From Algibacter mikhailovii (GTDB lineage Bacteria > Bacteroidota > Bacteroidia > Flavobacteriales > Flavobacteriaceae): a DNA stretch of 64,000 nt. The notes beneath the pieces are model-generated. The model saw nothing but the letters and a program-made list of their open reading frames with translations, was not told the origin of the DNA and ran no database searches. The DNA lies in NCBI RefSeq assembly GCF_014651495.1, contig NZ_BMWZ01000004.1:372001-436000 (forward strand), read 5' to 3'. Position numbers and translations under genes: made by a program. Of this stretch, positions 51,331-61,845 are shown piece after piece. Within the stretch, counting starts at the first letter, position 1. Each line of letters starts with the position of its first letter.

Positions 51331-53133
51331 ATGGAAAAAGACATTTTACGTGGCGGTCAATTCTTGGTAAAAGAAATCGAATGTGAAGATATTTTCACAC
51401 CCGAAGACTTTAATGAAGATCAGCTAATGATGAAAGAAGCAGTAACCGAATTTATCGATAGAGAGGTTTGGGCTAAAAAAGCACAATTTGAAAAAAAGGA
51501 CTATGCGTTAACCGAATCTTGTATGCGACAAGCTGGAGATCTTGGATTTCTTAGCATAGCCGTTCCTGAGGAATATGGAGGTATGGGCATGGGATTTGTT
51601 GACACTGTTCTCGTTTGTGATTATATTTCAGGCGCAACAGGTTCTTTTAGTACGGCCTTTGGTGCACATACAGGTATTGGCACCATGCCTATTACGCTTT
51701 ACGGGAATGAAGAACAAAAGAAAAAATACGTTCCTAAACTAGCTTCAGGAGAATGGTTTGGATCTTATTGCTTAACGGAACCTAGTGCGGGTAGTGATGC
51801 CAATTCAGGTAAAACAAAAGCAGTACTTTCAGAAGACGGTAAGACCTATAAAATTACTGGCCAGAAGATGTGGATTTCAAATGCTGGATTTTGCAATCTA
51901 ATGATTGTTTTTGCTCGTATTGAAGATGATAAAAACATTACAGGTTTTATTGTTGAATATAACCCCGATGCACCTAACGGAATTACCATGGGGGAAGAAG
52001 AACACAAATTAGGAATTCGCGCGTCGTCTACTAGACAAGTGTTTTTTAATGATACGGTGGTTCCTGTCGAAAATATGCTTTCTACTAGAGGTAACGGATT
52101 TAAAATAGCCATGAATGCGCTTAATGTAGGTAGAATTAAATTGGCAGCAGCCTGTTTAGATGCGCAACGGCGTGTCATTTCAGAATCTGTTAATTACGCG
52201 AATGAGCGTATTCAATTTAAAACGCCAATATCGAGTTTTGGTGCCATTCGTCAAAAAATAGCTGAAATGGCTACCAACTGTTGGGTTGGCGAAGCTGCTA
52301 CCTATCGCGCTTCCAAAAATATTGAAGACAGAATTGAATTAAGAAAAAACAATGGCAAAGACTCGCATCAAGAGGCCGAACTAAAAGGTGTTGAAGAGTA
52401 TGCTATAGAATGTTCTATTCTTAAAGTAGCAGTATCCGAATTTATTCAAAAATGTTCTGATGAAGGCATTCAAATTTATGGTGGTATGGGCTTCTCTGAG
52501 GAAACGCCAATAGAATCAGCTTGGCGGGACGCCAGAATCGCGAGAATTTATGAAGGTACTAATGAAATTAACAGAATGCTTTCCATTGGCATGCTCATAA
52601 AAAAAGCGATGAAAGGCCATGTTGATGTGTTAACTCCTGCTATGGCCGTAAAAGATGAGTTGGTTGGCATACCATCTTTTGAAGTACCTGACTATTCTGA
52701 GTTATTTTCTGAAGAAAAAAATATTATTAAAAACTTAAAGAAATTGTTTTTAATGGTGGCAGGTGCCGCGCTTCAGAAATATGGAGAAAAAATTGAACAA
52801 CAGCAACAATTAATGCTGGCAGCTTCTGATATATTAATTCAAATATACTTAGCGGAGTCCGCTATTCTTAGGGCTGAGAAAATGGCCAAGAAAGATGGAG
52901 AAGATTCAGCTAAGGAACAAATAGCCATGGCTAAACTTAATTTATTTCATGCTATTGATGTTATTGAAACTGCTGGAAAACATTCCATTATCTCATTCTC
53001 TACAGGGGACGAACAACGTATGATGCTTATGGGCTTAAAACGTTATATTAAGTATGTAAACATGCCAAATATTATTGAATTAAGACATATTATTGCTGAA
53101 AAAGTAATTAAAGAAAACAAATACTGTTTTTAA
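51331..53133 (+). CDS. Acyl-CoA dehydrogenase
   Basis: A 600-residue FAD enzyme for the first oxidation of beta-oxidation. The family signatures CLTEPSAGSDA, KMWISNAGFCN and IYEGTNEINRML are present; the Glu of YEGTNE is the probable catalytic base. The C-terminal extension of about 150 residues beyond the core is normal for this Bacteroidota subgroup. It is the last gene of the operon and is followed by a terminator. Confidence 0.93.
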   Translation: MEKDILRGGQFLVKEIECEDIFTPEDFNEDQLMMKEAVTEFIDREVWAKKAQFEKKDYALTESCMRQAGDLGFLSIAVPEEYGGMGMGFVDTVLVCDYISGATGSFSTAFGAHTGIGTMPITLYGNEEQKKKYVPKLASGEWFGSYCLTEPSAGSDANSGKTKAVLSEDGKTYKITGQKMWISNAGFCNLMIVFARIEDDKNITGFIVEYNPDAPNGITMGEEEHKLGIRASSTRQVFFNDTVVPVENMLSTRGNGFKIAMNALNVGRIKLAAACLDAQRRVISESVNYANERIQFKTPISSFGAIRQKIAEMATNCWVGEAATYRASKNIEDRIELRKNNGKDSHQEAELKGVEEYAIECSILKVAVSEFIQKCSDEGIQIYGGMGFSEETPIESAWRDARIARIYEGTNEINRMLSIGMLIKKAMKGHVDVLTPAMAVKDELVGIPSFEVPDYSELFSEEKNIIKNLKKLFLMVAGAALQKYGEKIEQQQQLMLAASDILIQIYLAESAILRAEKMAKKDGEDSAKEQIAMAKLNLFHAIDVIETAGKHSIISFSTGDEQRMMLMGLKRYIKYVNMPNIIELRHIIAEKVIKENKYCF

Positions 53134-53171
53134 AAGAAAAATTTATTTAGAGTAGTGACTAACTCAATTTT

Positions 53172-53206
53172 AAAAAGCGCCTTGAATTTATTTCGGGGCG
53201 TTTTTA
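53172..53206 (+). terminator. Intrinsic terminator of the beta-oxidation operon
   Basis: AAAAAGCGCC pairs with GGCGTTTTT with one bulged G, and a T-rich tail follows. Confidence 0.7.
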
Positions 53207-53232
53207 TTTTCGCTATTTTTAAACAAAAAAAA

Positions 53233-54564
53233 ATGAAATTCATACTTACCTTTTTTACGCTTTGCTGTTTTAGTTTTACTTGGGGTCAAACCTCTCCAAA
53301 AATTTATGAAATCATTGATAATATCTCTGAAGATGAATTACGCAATAAGGTACAGACCTTGGTTGACTTTGGAACTAGAAACACCTTTAGCGACACCCTA
53401 TCTAACACACGCGGAATAGGTGCTGCTAGGCGCTGGATAAAATCGGAATTTGAAACCATTTCTAATTCATGTGATAATTGCCTGGAAGTTTTCTACCAAA
53501 AAGATTTTGTTACCAAAGAAGGAAATAGCAGGGTTCCTCATGATGCTTGGGTTGTCAACGTTGTTGCGGTTCAAAAGGGAACTAAATACCCAAACCGATA
53601 TATTATAATGAGCGGGGATATTGATTCAAGAGCAAGTGACACTATGGACTTCACAACCGATGCTCCTGGTGCCAATGATAACGCCACTGGCATGGCTGGC
53701 ACCCTAGAAGCTGCCAGAGTTTTAAGTCAGTACAAATTTGAAAACAGCATTGTGTATGTTGGACTATCTGGAGAAGAACAAGGTTTATTTGGGGGCAAAG
53801 GGTTAGCCCAATATGCTAAGAATAAAGATTGGGATATTATTGGCGTTCTAAACAATGATATGATTGGTAATATAGAGGGTGTAGATGGCATTATTGATAA
53901 TAGAACCTTCAGAATTTTTTCTGAGCCTACACCCCCTAATGAAACAGAAAAACAAAGACGTCTTAGACGGTTTTATGGCGGTGAAGTAGATGGTATTTCA
54001 AGACAACTGGCCCGTTACATTCACAAAACAACAAAAACCTATTTACCAGAAATGAATCCCATGATGGTTTATAGGCTGGATCGTTTTGGCCGAGGTGGTC
54101 ATCATAGGCCTTTTAATGATTTAGGTTTTGCCGGCATACGTATTATGGAAGCTCATGAAAACTACACACAACAGCATCAAGATATTAGGGAAGAAAACGG
54201 CATTAAATACGGGGACGTTATTGAGCATGTTAACTTTGGCTACACCAAAAAATTAACGGCTGTAAATGCAATTAACCTTGCCAGTTTAGCTTGGGCTCCT
54301 CCAGCGCCAAAAACGGTTGCCATTGGAGGTATTGTAGAAGCTTCTGTAAAATTAAAATGGGACAAGGTTGACGGTGCAACAGGTTATAAAATCTATTGGC
54401 GTGATACTACTTCCCCTACTTGGGATCACAGCAGAACTGTGGGTGATATTTCGGAATTTACACTTGAAGGTATCGTTATTGATAACTACTTTTTCGGTGT
54501 AAGTGCTATTGGCGAAAACAACTTTGAAAGTGTAGTCACTTTTCCTAATCAAATTATGCGATAA
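53233..54564 (+). CDS. M28-family metallopeptidase, secreted, with C-terminal fibronectin-like domain
   Basis: A 443-residue protein with a signal peptide (MKFILTFFTLCCFSFTWGQ). The M28 zinc site is seen in GANDNATGMAG and SGEEQGLFGGKG, with further ligands expected in MSGDIDSRASD and GHHRPFND. A C-terminal beta domain of about 90 residues (VKLKWDKVDGATGYKIYWRD) is fibronectin type III-like. The frame is open to 53155, but the terminator of the preceding operon lies there, so the ATG at 53233 is used. Probably an aminopeptidase for extracellular peptides. Confidence 0.9.
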   Translation: MKFILTFFTLCCFSFTWGQTSPKIYEIIDNISEDELRNKVQTLVDFGTRNTFSDTLSNTRGIGAARRWIKSEFETISNSCDNCLEVFYQKDFVTKEGNSRVPHDAWVVNVVAVQKGTKYPNRYIIMSGDIDSRASDTMDFTTDAPGANDNATGMAGTLEAARVLSQYKFENSIVYVGLSGEEQGLFGGKGLAQYAKNKDWDIIGVLNNDMIGNIEGVDGIIDNRTFRIFSEPTPPNETEKQRRLRRFYGGEVDGISRQLARYIHKTTKTYLPEMNPMMVYRLDRFGRGGHHRPFNDLGFAGIRIMEAHENYTQQHQDIREENGIKYGDVIEHVNFGYTKKLTAVNAINLASLAWAPPAPKTVAIGGIVEASVKLKWDKVDGATGYKIYWRDTTSPTWDHSRTVGDISEFTLEGIVIDNYFFGVSAIGENNFESVVTFPNQIMR

Positions 54565-54603
54565 GTTTCAATTAATTTTTACATTAAAATTTTATAGTTC
54601 AAT

Positions 54604-56250
54604 ATGAAAAAACAATTTCTACGCTCATTTTTAGTGCTTTTCTTTTTATTTGAAATTGGCCATGCTCAAAATCTACTTTCGGATAAGTCCAACTTCACTA
54701 GACAGGATACCTTAAGAGGAAGTATTACCCCTGAGCGCGAATGGTGGGATTTAACCTATTATCATTTAGACATAAAAGTCAATCCTGATGAGAAATTTAT
54801 CTCTGGTAAAAACACCATTCAATATAAAGTATTGAAACAAGATTCTATCATGCAAATAGATTTGCAAGCGCCATTAACCCTTATTAAAGCGGTTCAAAAT
54901 GAAAAGGAACTAAAAATAATACATGATGGTAATGCACATTTTATTCACCTAGACAGCAAGCAAGAATTAGCAGCCATTAATAGCCTAGATGTGTATTACG
55001 AAGGGCATCCAAAAGAAGCCGTAAATGCGCCTTGGGATGGCGGTATATCTTGGAAAAAAGATGAAAATAACAATCACTTTGTAGCCTCGTCTTGTCAAGG
55101 CTTAGGTGCAAGTGTTTGGTGGCCATGTAAAGACCATATGTATGATGAAGTAGACAGTATGCAAATAAGTGTCAATGTGCCCGCAAAATTAATGAATGTC
55201 TCAAACGGCAGACTAAGACGTGTGGAACGTATTGATGACACTAAAACTTATACGTGGATTGTTAAAAGTCCTATTAATAATTACGGCGTCAATATAAATA
55301 TTGCAGATTACACAAATTTCTCTGAAGTATACAATGGCATGGGAGGCCTTTTAGATATGGATTATTACGTATTGAAATATAATCTTGAAAAGGCTAAGGA
55401 ACACTTCAAGGATGCTCCAAAAATGATGAAAGCTTTTGAATATTGGTTTGGACAATATCCATTTTATAGAGATGGTTACAAATTAGTAGAAGTGCCCTAT
55501 CTTGGGATGGAGCATCAAAGTTCAGTGACTTATGGAAATAAATATAAGACCGGCTACCTGGGCAGAGACCTCTCGGGTACTGGATGGGGCCTAAAATTTG
55601 ACTTTATCATCATTCATGAATCCGGGCATGAATGGTTTGCAAATAGCATAACAGCAAAAGACATTGCCGATTTATGGATTCATGAGAGTTTTACAGCCTA
55701 TTCTGAAAGTTTGTTTTTGGACTATTATTATGGGAAACAGGCTGCTTCTGAATATGTTATTGGCACCCGAAAGAGTATTGCTAACGAAATACCAATTATT
55801 GGAGTGTATGATGTGAATAAAGAAGGATCACCAGACATGTACTTCAAGGGCGCCAATATGCTGCACACATTAAGACAGTTGATTGAAGATGATGAAAAAT
55901 GGCGCAAAATATTGAGAGGACTGAATATGACCTTTTATCATAAAACAGTAACTACTAAAGCGATTGAAAACTATATTAGTGAACATTCTGAGATTGATTT
56001 AACGGCTTTTTTTAATCAATACTTGAGAACAATTCAAATCCCCGCATTAGAGTACGCCATTGATAAAAATGAAATAAAATACCGATGGACTAATATTGTT
56101 AATGACTTTGATATGCCTATTCAAATTAAAATTAATGGCACTGAACAATGGTTGTATCCAAATTCAGAATGGCAACAACTTAAAACCGATTCAAAGATAT
56201 CAGCCTTCAGTATTGACGAGGATTTTTATGTAAACCATAAAGAACTATAA
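54604..56250 (+). CDS. M1-family aminopeptidase, exported
   Basis: A 548-residue zinc aminopeptidase with a signal peptide (ending GHAQ). The zinc motif HESGHEWFANS with the distal Glu in WIHESFTAYSE is intact, as is the exopeptidase region YLGMEHQSSVTYGN (a variant of GAMEN). It lies 39 nt after the M28 gene, so the two peptidases may act together on exported peptides. Shorter than E. coli PepN (870 residues), typical of Bacteroidota forms lacking the C-terminal domain. Confidence 0.92.
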   Translation: MKKQFLRSFLVLFFLFEIGHAQNLLSDKSNFTRQDTLRGSITPEREWWDLTYYHLDIKVNPDEKFISGKNTIQYKVLKQDSIMQIDLQAPLTLIKAVQNEKELKIIHDGNAHFIHLDSKQELAAINSLDVYYEGHPKEAVNAPWDGGISWKKDENNNHFVASSCQGLGASVWWPCKDHMYDEVDSMQISVNVPAKLMNVSNGRLRRVERIDDTKTYTWIVKSPINNYGVNINIADYTNFSEVYNGMGGLLDMDYYVLKYNLEKAKEHFKDAPKMMKAFEYWFGQYPFYRDGYKLVEVPYLGMEHQSSVTYGNKYKTGYLGRDLSGTGWGLKFDFIIIHESGHEWFANSITAKDIADLWIHESFTAYSESLFLDYYYGKQAASEYVIGTRKSIANEIPIIGVYDVNKEGSPDMYFKGANMLHTLRQLIEDDEKWRKILRGLNMTFYHKTVTTKAIENYISEHSEIDLTAFFNQYLRTIQIPALEYAIDKNEIKYRWTNIVNDFDMPIQIKINGTEQWLYPNSEWQQLKTDSKISAFSIDEDFYVNHKEL

Positions 56251-56253
56251 GCC

Positions 56254-56820
56254 TTGTCAGATTTTCAAGAAATACACTTTGAACGTGATACGGATTGGTA
56301 TGCATGGTTGCTAAAAAATCATGATAAGGAAAAAGCGGTTTACCTTATTTTTTACAAACTTGAAATGAATATACCAACGATGCGGTGGGACGAAGCTGTA
56401 AAAGTCGCCATTTGTTTTGGCTGGATAGATTCTACTGTAAAAAGTTTGGGCCATGGTAAAAGACGGCAATATTTCTGCCCAAGAAATCCTAAAAGCACTT
56501 GGAGTGCGCTGAACAAAAAATATGTAACGGCTTTAATCCAAGACGGATTAATGCAAGAATCTGGCTATAAAATGATTGAATTAGCTAAGAGAACAGGGAC
56601 ATGGACCGCGATGGATGATGTAGAAAATGGCGTTATCCCGGATAATTTACAAGCTGCTTTTAACAACAATCCTAAGGCCTTTGAGAACTACCAAAACTTC
56701 GCCAAAGGGTATCAAAAAAGTTACTTATCCTGGATAAAAAATGCCAAGCGAGAAGCTACTATCCAAAAACGGATAAAGGAAATCATAAGGCTCTGTGAGG
56801 CTAATATTAAATCGCGGTAA
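56254..56820 (+). CDS. YdeI/OmpD-associated family protein
   Basis: A 188-residue protein with the family features WYAWLLKNHDKEKAVYLIFYK, AICFGWIDSTVKSLG and a KAFENYQNFAKGYQKSYLSWI region followed by the basic helix. The start is a TTG three bases after the M1 peptidase stop; the next in-frame ATG would remove the conserved N terminus. The function of the family is unclear. Co-transcription with the peptidases is likely from spacing but may be accidental. Confidence 0.8.
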   Translation: MSDFQEIHFERDTDWYAWLLKNHDKEKAVYLIFYKLEMNIPTMRWDEAVKVAICFGWIDSTVKSLGHGKRRQYFCPRNPKSTWSALNKKYVTALIQDGLMQESGYKMIELAKRTGTWTAMDDVENGVIPDNLQAAFNNNPKAFENYQNFAKGYQKSYLSWIKNAKREATIQKRIKEIIRLCEANIKSR

Positions 56821-56828
56821 CTTAAATG

Positions 56829-56849
56829 AAGGCAGATCAAGTCTGCCTT
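56829..56849 (+). terminator. Hairpin after the YdeI-like gene
   Basis: AAGGCAGA and TCTGCCTT form a perfect 8-bp stem with a 5-nt loop, 9 nt after the stop codon. No T run follows, so efficiency is uncertain. It lies between convergent genes. Confidence 0.5.
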
Positions 56850-56934
56850 AAGGCGTTTGAATGAATTTGGTGTTAGGCAAATCGTATTTTGATCAATTAG
56901 TTCGTTTCAATTTCCAAGGGAATCAAACATTATT

Positions 56935-59313
56935 TTAATAGGTATCACAATATGACCCAATAGGTGATCCCATTGGTATATCTGGAATTTTATAGGACTT
57001 AATAGCATTTGGATGCTCAAAGTAGTTGGCTATACGTTCTTGAATAGCTAAACTAAATACCGATTTATTTTTGGTCTTAGCTAATTGATTTTGAACCTCC
57101 TTGAGCTTATGGTCAATTATGCTCTTCACCTGTGGTAAGATCTTATCACTCTGAGATAAGCCCATCAATAGGTCTAATATTATGTAGCTTGTATTTTGTT
57201 GGATGCTTTGGTAGTAGCTATCTTTATGCATTGCGGTATAGATACTATTTACTAAAATAGTATCTAAGGTTTCTTCTAATCCCAATTGTTCATTATCTAG
57301 CACGTGCTGTTGATATAATCTCGAAACCCGTTGGGGATGCAAGAGTAGTTTAAGTGTATGGGAAACATTCATTGTAGTTGCGCTTATGGCATCAAAAGCA
57401 ATACCTGTAGTTCCTTTGAAATTTTCGTTAGACTTTGTCGCAGAAGGGCGTGGGGGAAAAAGGGGTAATTGTGTTATTGGTATAGCAAGTTCCTTAGGAC
57501 TAATACTTTTCAAAATTACATTTAAGGCTGATAATTGTTGGTTTTTAGGTAGGATGCTGGCAGCCTTTCCACCATCACCTTTAGTGGCACGGTGGTAGTC
57601 CATTCCGGCAACAGATTTAACGGCTGCCTCGATTTGGTAGCGATGCATAAAGTAGATGGGAACAAAAAGATCTTCTAATGTATTTATGGCTTCACCTTCA
57701 TCAATATTATCAATAGAGAATTGATGCATTGCAACTTGACGGACAGTTAAAATACGTTCTAGTTCGGCCGTCGCATCTGCACCATTGTCCCAACGGTGGC
57801 CCGTGCTGCTAACTCCCCCGGGAATAACGTCACTATCGCTCATGTTTTTAAAGCCGTCTTTTAATGCTTTATTAAGACTGCTTACGCGCTCTGAATGACT
57901 TCCGGTGCCATAGGCGAAAGCCGTAGCAATTTTATCCCATTTACCAATACCTGTGGCATATGCAGCATTGTAAGTGATTTCATCACCACGCAATTCAAAA
58001 GTAGGATGCGGATAATCCATTACAGAAGCTTTGTCATTAACACTAGCCGCAAAATTGTGCTGAAACCCCAATGTATGCCCTATTTCATGCGCAGAGAGTT
58101 GTCTAATTCTTGCAACAGCCATATTCAACATCTCTTGCTCTTTGTTGTTTGTTGATGCATAAGGTTTATTACTTATAGCTTTGGCAATCATATAGTCATG
58201 TCTAATACGCAAAGAACCTAGACTCACATGTCCTTTTATTATTTCTCCTGTTCTAGGATCTGTTATAGATGCGCCATAACTCCAACCTCTGGTCGATCTA
58301 TGAACCCATTGAATAACATTATACCTCACATCCAAAGGGTCAGCATCGTCAGGCAATATTTTAATTTGAAAAGCATCTTTATAGCCAATTGATTCAAAAG
58401 CTTGATTCCACCAAGCTCCTCCTTCCAATAAGGCTGAACGAACTGGTTCAGGGGTTCCATTGTCAAGGTAATATATGATTGGCTCTACGGCTTCAGAAAT
58501 GGCCTCTTCAGGGTTTTTCTTTACCAAACGATGTCTCTCGATAAGTTGTTTTTTAATATTTTCTTCAATAGGTGTTGCATAATCGTAGTAACTAAAATCC
58601 CATGATCCACAATTGGGGTGGTACGCTCTGGTTTCATAACCGGGCTCAGGCAAGGCAATAAATGAGTGGTGCTGGTAAGTGGTGACATAATGGGTATTCG
58701 GGACAACCGATTTCAATTTAGTCCCCGTGGGCTTACCTTGTAGTGTAATTAACGTTTCGAATTCAACATTCTTAGGAAATGCTTTGGTTCGCTCTAAATT
58801 CAAAGCAGAACGTTGTTTATTAATACTGTAATTTCCTTGTTTACTTTTTTGTAATTGACCTGCTACATTAAAGACATCTTGCATTAAAAAAGGCGTTAAA
58901 TCAATTTCATAGCCTTTTTCGGTTTTACCTAAAATTGGAAAACCAAACAAAACACTTTTCCCAAAAGCTTGCTCTACTGATGCTTTTTCGAGTTGGTTTT
59001 TTGTAGTTGCACGAAACTTAAGGTTAGGTTGAATAAGCAGGAGTTTGTTTCCTGCTTTTTGAAAGTAGACAATTTGTTGACTCCCAATTTTCCCTCTATC
59101 TAATCCTAAATCATTATTACCAAGGCCTTGACTCAGGTAGTTTACATAGAGGAAATTAGATTCTAAGTCATTGACTTCAAGGATTAAACTTTCAGTAGTC
59201 CCAGTTTCATTATAAGGGGATCCTTTCTCTGAATAGGTAAAGTTGAACAGGCCGTTATATTGTTGCGCTGAAATTGAAAGACTAAATAAAATAAGAAATA
59301 GCGTGTTTTTCAT
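56935..59313 (-). CDS. Secreted zinc metalloprotease (DUF5117/DUF5118-type, HExxHxxGxxH)
   Basis: A 792-residue protein with a signal peptide (MKNTLFLILFSLSISAQ). The metzincin zinc motif HEIGHTLGFQH is followed by the Met-turn SVMDYP. The N-terminal half of about 250 residues is the usual beta-rich domain of this Bacteroidota family. It is probably periplasmic or surface-located and involved in protein degradation. It is a single gene transcribed toward the YdeI-like gene. Confidence 0.88.
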   Translation of the reverse strand: MKNTLFLILFSLSISAQQYNGLFNFTYSEKGSPYNETGTTESLILEVNDLESNFLYVNYLSQGLGNNDLGLDRGKIGSQQIVYFQKAGNKLLLIQPNLKFRATTKNQLEKASVEQAFGKSVLFGFPILGKTEKGYEIDLTPFLMQDVFNVAGQLQKSKQGNYSINKQRSALNLERTKAFPKNVEFETLITLQGKPTGTKLKSVVPNTHYVTTYQHHSFIALPEPGYETRAYHPNCGSWDFSYYDYATPIEENIKKQLIERHRLVKKNPEEAISEAVEPIIYYLDNGTPEPVRSALLEGGAWWNQAFESIGYKDAFQIKILPDDADPLDVRYNVIQWVHRSTRGWSYGASITDPRTGEIIKGHVSLGSLRIRHDYMIAKAISNKPYASTNNKEQEMLNMAVARIRQLSAHEIGHTLGFQHNFAASVNDKASVMDYPHPTFELRGDEITYNAAYATGIGKWDKIATAFAYGTGSHSERVSSLNKALKDGFKNMSDSDVIPGGVSSTGHRWDNGADATAELERILTVRQVAMHQFSIDNIDEGEAINTLEDLFVPIYFMHRYQIEAAVKSVAGMDYHRATKGDGGKAASILPKNQQLSALNVILKSISPKELAIPITQLPLFPPRPSATKSNENFKGTTGIAFDAISATTMNVSHTLKLLLHPQRVSRLYQQHVLDNEQLGLEETLDTILVNSIYTAMHKDSYYQSIQQNTSYIILDLLMGLSQSDKILPQVKSIIDHKLKEVQNQLAKTKNKSVFSLAIQERIANYFEHPNAIKSYKIPDIPMGSPIGSYCDTY

Positions 59314-59616
59314 AGTGTTCGTAATAATTTATTCTGAGAATACCCAAATACGGTTGGTAAACTGGTTATATCCAAACAGCACACATCATAAAACTGTAGG
59401 CACTTCTAAGATAAACCTATGTCACTAAAAAGAATATTTAAAACTGTCATATACCCCACCAATGTATAACTAATGATGCTAAATAAAAACCGTTTAAAAT
59501 GATTATCCTTGACATAAAACCATATAAATATACGTAAAGAGACTTGCACATAAACCCTCTTTCAGGAGTTTTCCTTAAGAAAAAGTAGAGTATTCAAAAT
59601 CTGTATAACTATATAG
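59314..59616. other. Intergenic region (303 nt) with no recognised feature
   Basis: AT-rich sequence between the metalloprotease start and the 3' end of the fructokinase gene, both on the minus strand. I see no hairpin with a T run, no gene and no clear promoter, although a promoter for the metalloprotease must lie here. Confidence 0.4.
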
Positions 59617-60498
59617 TCATTCTCCCATAAAGTCCGTAATCTCGGAGACACTTATTTTAGGATTGGCACCTTCACTTTGAGCCACCATAGCACCAACAGC
59701 GCAGGCCATATCAATGGCCATTTGAGGAGACACCTCATCCATGAGGTGACTAACAAGGGTTCCTAAAAAAGAATCACCTGCCCCAACAGTATCTACAACC
59801 TCAACTTTGTATCCGCTATTATAGTACAACCGTTCTTGGTGCAACAATACCGCACCAAAAGCCCCTTTAGTAACGCAAATACTTGAAGTATTTGTTTTTC
59901 GGGCAATATAATTTATGTTCTGTTCTAAACCTCGATATGGCGAACCTAAAAAAGCACTTACCTCAAAGAGTTCTTCATCATTAAATTTAATAACGTCCGC
60001 TACTTGCATCAATTCCTGCAATAGTACTTTAGAATAAAATGGTGCTCTAAGATTAAGGTCAAATATTTTATATTTGGCCAATTCCAAATAAGTAAATAAG
60101 GTGTTTTTAGAGACGTTATCTCTTGCTATTAAACTTCCATAAACAAAAGCATCGGCCTGTTTTACAATTGCAGTTGCAGACTCTGTAACCGCGATACGAT
60201 CCCATGCACAAGGGTATTCAATGTTATAAGTGGCCACCCCTTTAGCATTGAGCTTTACCAATACCTCTCCCGTTTTAAAGGTATTCAATTGCTGAATACA
60301 TTCAGACTCCACCTGATTATCTTTTAAATAGGTGATTAAGGCATCACCTAAACGATCTTGACCAACCGCACTAATCATACTCACCCTTTGATTAAAGGAT
60401 GCCAAACGCAAAGCCACATTTAAGGGTGCACCACCAATTTTTTTAGTATCAGGAAAAATATCCCATAAAATTTCGCCAAAGCAAACTATGTGACTCAT
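59617..60498 (-). CDS. PfkB-family carbohydrate kinase, probable fructokinase
   Basis: A 293-residue ribokinase-fold sugar kinase. The N-terminal GGAPLNVALRL and the catalytic DTVGAGDSFLGTLV motif (base Asp in GAGDS) are present. It phosphorylates a free sugar, most likely fructose. It is the last gene of an operon with a sucrose(-phosphate) synthase-like transferase and a phosphatase-glycosidase fusion; fructose released by the hydrolase would be its substrate. The gap to the upstream gene is 46 nt. Confidence 0.85.
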   Translation of the reverse strand: MSHIVCFGEILWDIFPDTKKIGGAPLNVALRLASFNQRVSMISAVGQDRLGDALITYLKDNQVESECIQQLNTFKTGEVLVKLNAKGVATYNIEYPCAWDRIAVTESATAIVKQADAFVYGSLIARDNVSKNTLFTYLELAKYKIFDLNLRAPFYSKVLLQELMQVADVIKFNDEELFEVSAFLGSPYRGLEQNINYIARKTNTSSICVTKGAFGAVLLHQERLYYNSGYKVEVVDTVGAGDSFLGTLVSHLMDEVSPQMAIDMACAVGAMVAQSEGANPKISVSEITDFMGE

Positions 60499-60544
60499 TG
60501 TTTTGTGTATTCAATGCTTTAAAATTACTTAAAAAATTATCGGT

Positions 60545-61825
60545 CTAATAAAATATGTTGGCCTCCATTGTATTTTGATTAATAGAGCTCTTAAATACTT
60601 GAATCATGCGTTTAGCAATACCGGTCCATCCAAAATTTCGTCTAGCGAAGCGTGCCCCCTCAACTGATAATTCATTACGCATTTTAGGGTATAGCAATGG
60701 CATAGCCATCATGGCACCAAATTCCTTTGATCTATGTGGATCTGCAAAGAGGGCTTGATTCCCAAAGTCTATTAAATCGTAAAGGCCGCCATGTACCGTA
60801 ATCACACTAGGCGTACCACAAGCCATAGCCTCAATAGCTACCATCCCAAAAGGTTCATAACGCGAAGGCATAGCAAAAATATTAGCCGAGCGATACACAT
60901 TCGCTAAGTCTTCATCAGCAATATAACTTTTCCATTTTATTTTATCCATCACACCTAATTCCGTTGCCAGTTTCTTGAGGGTTTTCACCCCTTGATCATC
61001 TTGATTGGAATTATCGCTTCCAATGGCAGCCACCAAGCGTGCCTCAGGACATAATTCGAAGACGGTAGGTAATGCTTGTATTAACAAATCATAACCTTTA
61101 TTATGTGCCATTCTACCCAAGGTTAATATATCAGTGGGATGAATGTCATACTTCACCCGTATTTTATCATTCTCTTTAGAAGGCACAGGAAAAAAACGAT
61201 TCTCATCAATACCAGGAGGAATCATGGTACAGTTTTTTGGCAGTACATCATATTGCTTGGTTAACAAATCTACCTGAGGCAAGGTTGTCGCAATAATATG
61301 GTTACACATTTGATATACAAAATACTCTTTTCTAATGCGTTCTTTAAAACGATACGTTTTCTCCATTTCCTTCTCATCCATATCGCTTCCCATGGTATGC
61401 TGTTTCCACCATCCCACCGAATGTGGTGTATGCACATGCGATATCCCCAATTCTTCGGCTATTTTTTGTCCAGCCCAACCGGCATCCCAATAATGAGAAT
61501 ACACAACATCATACTTTTTGTTTTCCTTTTTGATGGCTGCCAGCGTATTGGTAACAAACTTTTTCAAGTGCTCGTGCATATCTTCTTTTCGGATAAAATT
61601 CTTGCCTCCGAAAGGAATGCGCCAAATACTGTAATTTTCATCAACAACATCATATTCGGGTTGATCCTCAAACTGCCGTGTTACCAGATCTACGCGTTTA
61701 CCAAGCCGACTAAAGCGCTCAGCTAATTCTAAAACATAAACCACTTGGCCACCTGTATCTGGTTTTCCAAGTTCTGGGTTTGCAGCAACATATCCGTGTA
61801 AGGAGATCATTAGTATCGACTTCAT
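60545..61825 (-). CDS. GT4-family glycosyltransferase, sucrose(-phosphate) synthase-like
   Basis: A 426-residue GT-B enzyme. The N terminus ISLHGYVAANPELGKPDTGG followed by QVVYVLELA is the signature of sucrose synthase, sucrose-phosphate synthase and mannosylfructose-phosphate synthase. The donor site shows GRMAHNKGYDLLIQAL and PSRYEPFGMVAIEAMACGTP with the E-x7-E motif. The product is probably sucrose 6-phosphate or a related fructosyl disaccharide phosphate, since a SPP-like phosphatase domain is encoded 20 nt upstream. Donor (UDP/ADP-glucose or GDP-mannose) cannot be read from sequence. Confidence 0.82.
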   Translation of the reverse strand: MKSILMISLHGYVAANPELGKPDTGGQVVYVLELAERFSRLGKRVDLVTRQFEDQPEYDVVDENYSIWRIPFGGKNFIRKEDMHEHLKKFVTNTLAAIKKENKKYDVVYSHYWDAGWAGQKIAEELGISHVHTPHSVGWWKQHTMGSDMDEKEMEKTYRFKERIRKEYFVYQMCNHIIATTLPQVDLLTKQYDVLPKNCTMIPPGIDENRFFPVPSKENDKIRVKYDIHPTDILTLGRMAHNKGYDLLIQALPTVFELCPEARLVAAIGSDNSNQDDQGVKTLKKLATELGVMDKIKWKSYIADEDLANVYRSANIFAMPSRYEPFGMVAIEAMACGTPSVITVHGGLYDLIDFGNQALFADPHRSKEFGAMMAMPLLYPKMRNELSVEGARFARRNFGWTGIAKRMIQVFKSSINQNTMEANIFY

Positions 61826-61845
61826 AATATTTAGTTTAATTTAAT